From: Warburgia ugandensis
Lineage: Eukaryota; Streptophyta; Magnoliopsida; Canellales; Canellaceae
Reading direction: 5' to 3'
Assembly: GCA_035236585.1 (NCBI GenBank)
Contig: CP141132.1
Location: 25,813,445-25,877,444, forward strand
Length of the DNA: 64,000 nt
Below the pieces are notes generated by a model, which saw only the letters and a list, made by a program, of their open reading frames with translations, searched no databases and had not been told where the DNA came from. This document shows, piece by piece, positions 60,760-64,000 of the stretch. Position 1 is the first letter of the stretch, and every line of letters starts with the position of its first letter. Made by a program: the position numbers and the translations under genes.

Positions 60760-61870
60760 AATTTTTGGTTTTGCCTCCTTAACCGCCAGTGGTTTGGGAC
60801 AGTAGGTGGAAATGTGTCCATATTCCCCACAATTTTGACACTTGATCGGAAACCGTTGTGGTTGCTACTATCTAGGTCTAAGGAAGATATTACCTTGGTG
60901 AAATTTTCTACATCTTGGACATGGTCATTTATTTTTCCCTAGTGCATTGTTCCTCTAATTTCTTTGGGGCTTAAAATTATTCCAAGGTATTTTATTCTTC
61001 TAGAAGGGCTTTGGGTTATTGTTTCCTCCTCCACTAAACTTAGTGGTTTGACACTTCTTGTATTCTTCTCTAAACTTGGAAGCCTTTTCCACACATTCCA
61101 CCAAGGTCGTGGGTTTAGTACCAAGTACCTTTATTTTCAGCCCTAGGTGCAGCCCTTTAATGAATCGATTCATTGTGTGTGTTTCAGTGTTACACACATG
61201 AGTCACAAATCTCCTTAATTGCATGAACTTGTTATTATACTCTACCATTAACATGTTCCCTTGTCTGAGTTCCAGAAACTCTATCAACTTTCTTTCTTGT
61301 ACATGAGAAGGGAAATATTTGTGGTTAAAGACTTCCTTAAATTCCTCCCATGTAGTATCTTCAGAATTTGAGAAGGTGTTGTTAGCTAATCTCCACCAAA
61401 ATGCAGCTTCTTATTTTAATAGATAGGTGGCAAATTTCACCTTCAACTCTAGAGGAGTACGTAGAGCACTAAAAGTCCTTTCTACTTCATACACTCATTC
61501 CTCAGCCTTCTCAGCTTCACCCTTCCATTATACACCATAGCCATCTTTTGAAATCTCTCCATCATTTTGTCAACTTTTTTTAGTGCTAATGGAGACTTTC
61601 TAACTTCTTCATTTGTTACAAGGGAAGATTTCCCCTATACTAATGTGGGAGTAGCAGGTATTGGTGTTGGTGTATTGTGTCTCACTTCAAGCTGACCCTG
61701 AGCCTGCGTACTTCATATCTCTATGGGAGGTGATGTTTGTTGAATGTGAGGAAGAAGGTTCCTCAATCCCCTTGTTACCATCTCTTCCACATTATTCAAG
61801 GTTAATCTCTCCATATTGTCTTCTAGAGTATTTTGAGTTGTCTGCCATGTGACTCTCTTTGGTGGCATCT
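60760..61870 (-). pseudogene. gag, chromovirus (fossil)
   Basis: The capsid part has 'FLELRQGNMLMVEYNNKFMQ' (about 61,220-61,280), then 'FIKGLHLGLKIKVLG'. The CCHC zinc knuckle CQNCGEYGHISTYC (about 60,800-60,842) fits CX2CX4HX4C. The likely start 'MPPKRVTWQTT' is near 61,870. Broken. Confidence 0.85.
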
Positions 61871-61984
61871 ACTCATAAACCAAAATTTCTATCAGTATTC
61901 TGTACAACTACTCTATCTTAATCTAGAATTGGATTATCATCTCTCCTTTGGACATGTTTATATTGTACTGTGACTAGATGAAAG

Positions 61985-61996
61985 GCTCTGATACCA
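61985..61996 (-). other. primer binding site (initiator-Met tRNA)
   Basis: The minus strand reads TGGTATCAGAGC four bases from the 5' LTR end. Confidence 0.92.
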
Positions 61997-62390
61997 ACTA
62001 TGATGACCCCAGTTTTTGTAACACATTTTATGATGCATTTTCAAAGGCAGGGGCCTTAGTAGTAAAAAAAATTTGCAAAATAAAGTAGCAAAAAATCTTT
62101 TCTTTAGAACTTGTTTTGAAGGAATTCTCATACATAACATAAGTAGAATTTTTATATAAGATAAAATTTCATTGAAGGAATATATTTTTATTAAATTCGA
62201 GAATCCATCCAGTGGTTCACAGTACAACCCAAATCCATTACAAAACTCAAAGCTCACCATATAATGAAACTCTCATTACAATACAATACTCTCAAACAAA
62301 ACAAAATACATGTCTTCAAGGGGGATACCCTGATGATTATTCTCTTCAAGTCTTCTATAGTCTTGAGCTCCTAACTCTCCTTCTCTGTAT

Positions 62391-62430
62391 CTCAGATATT
62401 GCAAACATTGAAACATTTACAATATCTCAG
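62391..62430 (-). other. conserved LTR stem-loop, copy 4
   Basis: Arms CTCAGATATTGCAAA and TTTACAATATCTCAG with two imperfect positions, loop CATTGAAACA. Confidence 0.8.
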
Positions 62431-63356
62431 CAAGCCATGCTTGGTAGGGGATTCAAGAAGCCATGCTTGTATGTAAAATAGGTTTCATACGCATCAAACA
62501 ATTTGTCTCAATACTTAGGGCTAGAATATCTTCTAGTTCCATATTCACTTAGAGTCTAGTCCTCAATTCTAACTTAACCATTTCATCTGTGTTTGGATCA
62601 TAAGGGTTTCAAGGGATTTAATACAAGTATTAATATTACACTTGTCAACATAAGGTCATGTGTTTGACATGTACATCCCATGTAGATGCATTCATAAAAT
62701 CCTCCTACCTTCAAGTAATGATCCATCTCTTCAGATCCTCGATGATCCTGACCGGTGTATGAAATATGTAAATCCATACATACTGTCAATACATATACAA
62801 TCTGAATAATCCTATCTATATTCTTTGTCTAATCTTGTTTTTTTATATAAAGGATCTAGATCTTTTGTCCTATCATGACCTATCTTCCTTAGATAATGTC
62901 TATCCTATTGATCAATAGATCTAATGATTAGAATGATCTTCTAATATTTTAGATTTTCTATTATAAGTCTTTGTGTATTCCTTCCTTTGATCTTGATCTT
63001 TCATAGATCCTTTGATCAACAATTTATACTTATTGATAATGATCAAGAACTTAGATCTTCTATCATCTGGTTCTCCTTTGATCTATGTTTAGTTGTTTGA
63101 TCATCCCAAAGGAGGATGATCTTGGTTCTCTTCCTTGGATCATATTTGATCAAGGGTTCAAATCTTCTATTTGATGTAAATCTTCTATTCTATTTGATCT
63201 AAGTTGTAAGTAATATATATATATATATCACCAAGAAGTATTTATTTCTTTCTTATTGTTCTTGATCATCCAAGATCCAGTGGATCTTGTTTGATCATCC
63301 TTATCTCACTTACAATTTTTATTAGGATTAGATAAATTTATAACCTTTTATGCTCC

Positions 63357-63378
63357 TATTATTATTATTATTATTATT
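63357..63378. repeat. (ATT)n microsatellite in the LTR
   Basis: About seven units, at the place of 54,720-54,745 in the other LTR. Confidence 0.95.
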
Positions 63379-64000
63379 CAACCAGTTAATGTTTTATTGG
63401 TTGAAGATAACTTATTTCAGCCTCAATCTAGATTGCTCCTCTTATTTCGAATTGGTTAAGGCTTACTAGCTAAATGGGTGAACACAAAGTGGTTACTTCA
63501 ATCCTTATGTAAGGAGGTGTTTAAACTTCACAAACATCAATGGAAGGTAGGGAAAGAGAGAGGCTCTATTAGAAAACCCCCTTAACCACCTTAGCTCAAC
63601 CTTTCATAAGGTTCCTATGATCATGTTAACCCTAAGTCCCCTTTCTAATTGATTTTAATTAAGTTCATGAACATTTAAAATGTCATTCATGGGGTTTATT
63701 ATTCTCCTAGTTTAGGCAAAGGATTTGATAATCCTTATATTGTCCTACTAACTATAGCGCTTACTAATTAAGTCCAAGTCAAATAATTCACTCTTATTTG
63801 TGTTATGAAACTCTACTTTCTCATTAGATTCCATTTTTGGTGTTTTATTATCTTTATCTCATAATTACTTTAATAATTAAATCTACTAATAAAATTTAAC
63901 CATAAATGAATCATAACTTTCAAGCATAAAACTACATAATTGAACAACCTAATGATAATGGTAGAAGGTACTTAAGATTACACTAGCATGATTTCTAACT

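Larger units (their letters stand above)
52694..64000 (-). mobile_element. long-LTR chromovirus (Tekay/Del-like Ty3/gypsy), continues past the window
   Basis: Minus-strand element: 5' LTR from 62,001 beyond the window end, primer binding site, gag, protease, RT, RNase H, integrase with C-terminal chromodomain-like part, polypurine tract, and 3' LTR 52,694-57,372. The domain order and the initiator-Met primer site place it in the chromoviruses. The coding part is broken in about ten places. The two LTRs differ by roughly 6% over about 550 bp compared by eye, which suggests a few million to perhaps over ten million years depending on the rate. Left flank is ATACG; the right flank is outside. 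Confidence 0.9.
62001..64000 (-). mobile_element. long-LTR family: 5' LTR, cut by the window end
   Basis: Begins TGATGACCCCAG at 62,001 and follows the 3' LTR (52,694 onward) to the end of the window at about 94% identity by eye, somewhat shorter overall through internal loss. Confidence 0.9.

Noticed and set aside
16885-62430. Repeated stem-loops as a CRISPR-like array or terminators
   Set aside because: They are tens of kb apart, one per LTR, in a plant genome; they belong to LTR copies.
1-64000. Host protein-coding genes or tRNA genes
   Set aside because: I found no exon-like series, no conserved host domain and no cloverleaf-type sequence; tRNA-like matches are only the primer binding sites.

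Overview
This window looks like nuclear heterochromatin of a seed plant, most likely an angiosperm with a genome rich in Ty3/gypsy elements. It is AT-rich and poor in CG outside a few short patches. I see no intact host gene, tRNA, rRNA or CRISPR array. Almost everything that can be identified is retrotransposon, mostly old LTR elements nested in one another. All named elements are fossils; none has an open coding region of family-typical length.

Left part (1-16,700): the tail of an Athila/Tat-type Ty3/gypsy element (gag and pol-start remnants, 3' noncoding region) runs into its 3' LTR (family LTR-B, 4,246-10,952). That LTR was hit twice. A second LTR-B copy sits in it as a solo LTR (5,760-7,707, target duplication GATAG), and an RTE-type LINE landed further right (7,948-10,694, target duplication ATCTTTAG). 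A third LTR-B copy lies reversed at 13,394-16,078.

Middle part (16,700-31,500): a reversed partial LTR of the long-LTR family is followed by two head-to-tail Athila/Tat-type bodies joined by one LTR-B. The first carries RT, RNase H and integrase remains, the second gag, protease, RT and RNase H remains. The second body is cut at 28,501 by a forward LTR of a divergent long-LTR subfamily. A (TG)40 microsatellite lies at 30,716-30,795.

Right part (31,500-64,000): the long-LTR family dominates. Its LTRs are about 4.55-4.68 kb, with the TATA box roughly 570 bp from the LTR start, so most of each LTR is transcribed leader. Three forms are present: a non-coding, LARD-like element (31,492-39,622, reverse), a solo LTR (41,685-44,014, target duplication ATTTC) and a chromovirus (Tekay/Del-like) element with gag-pol remains (52,694 to beyond the window, reverse). 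Under them lies an older Tekay-type element with only gag and protease remnants (39,623-51,750) and, inside its 5' LTR region, another LTR-B copy. A long inverted repeat (46,429-47,572) of unknown origin interrupts this stack.

The most unusual signals are a stem-loop conserved in the long-LTR leaders with an apparent compensatory base change in a distant relative, the long inverted repeat, and CpG-rich leader segments that differ from copy to copy. Boundaries with visible target duplications are firm; other boundaries are approximate because they rest on comparison by eye of copies inside the window.
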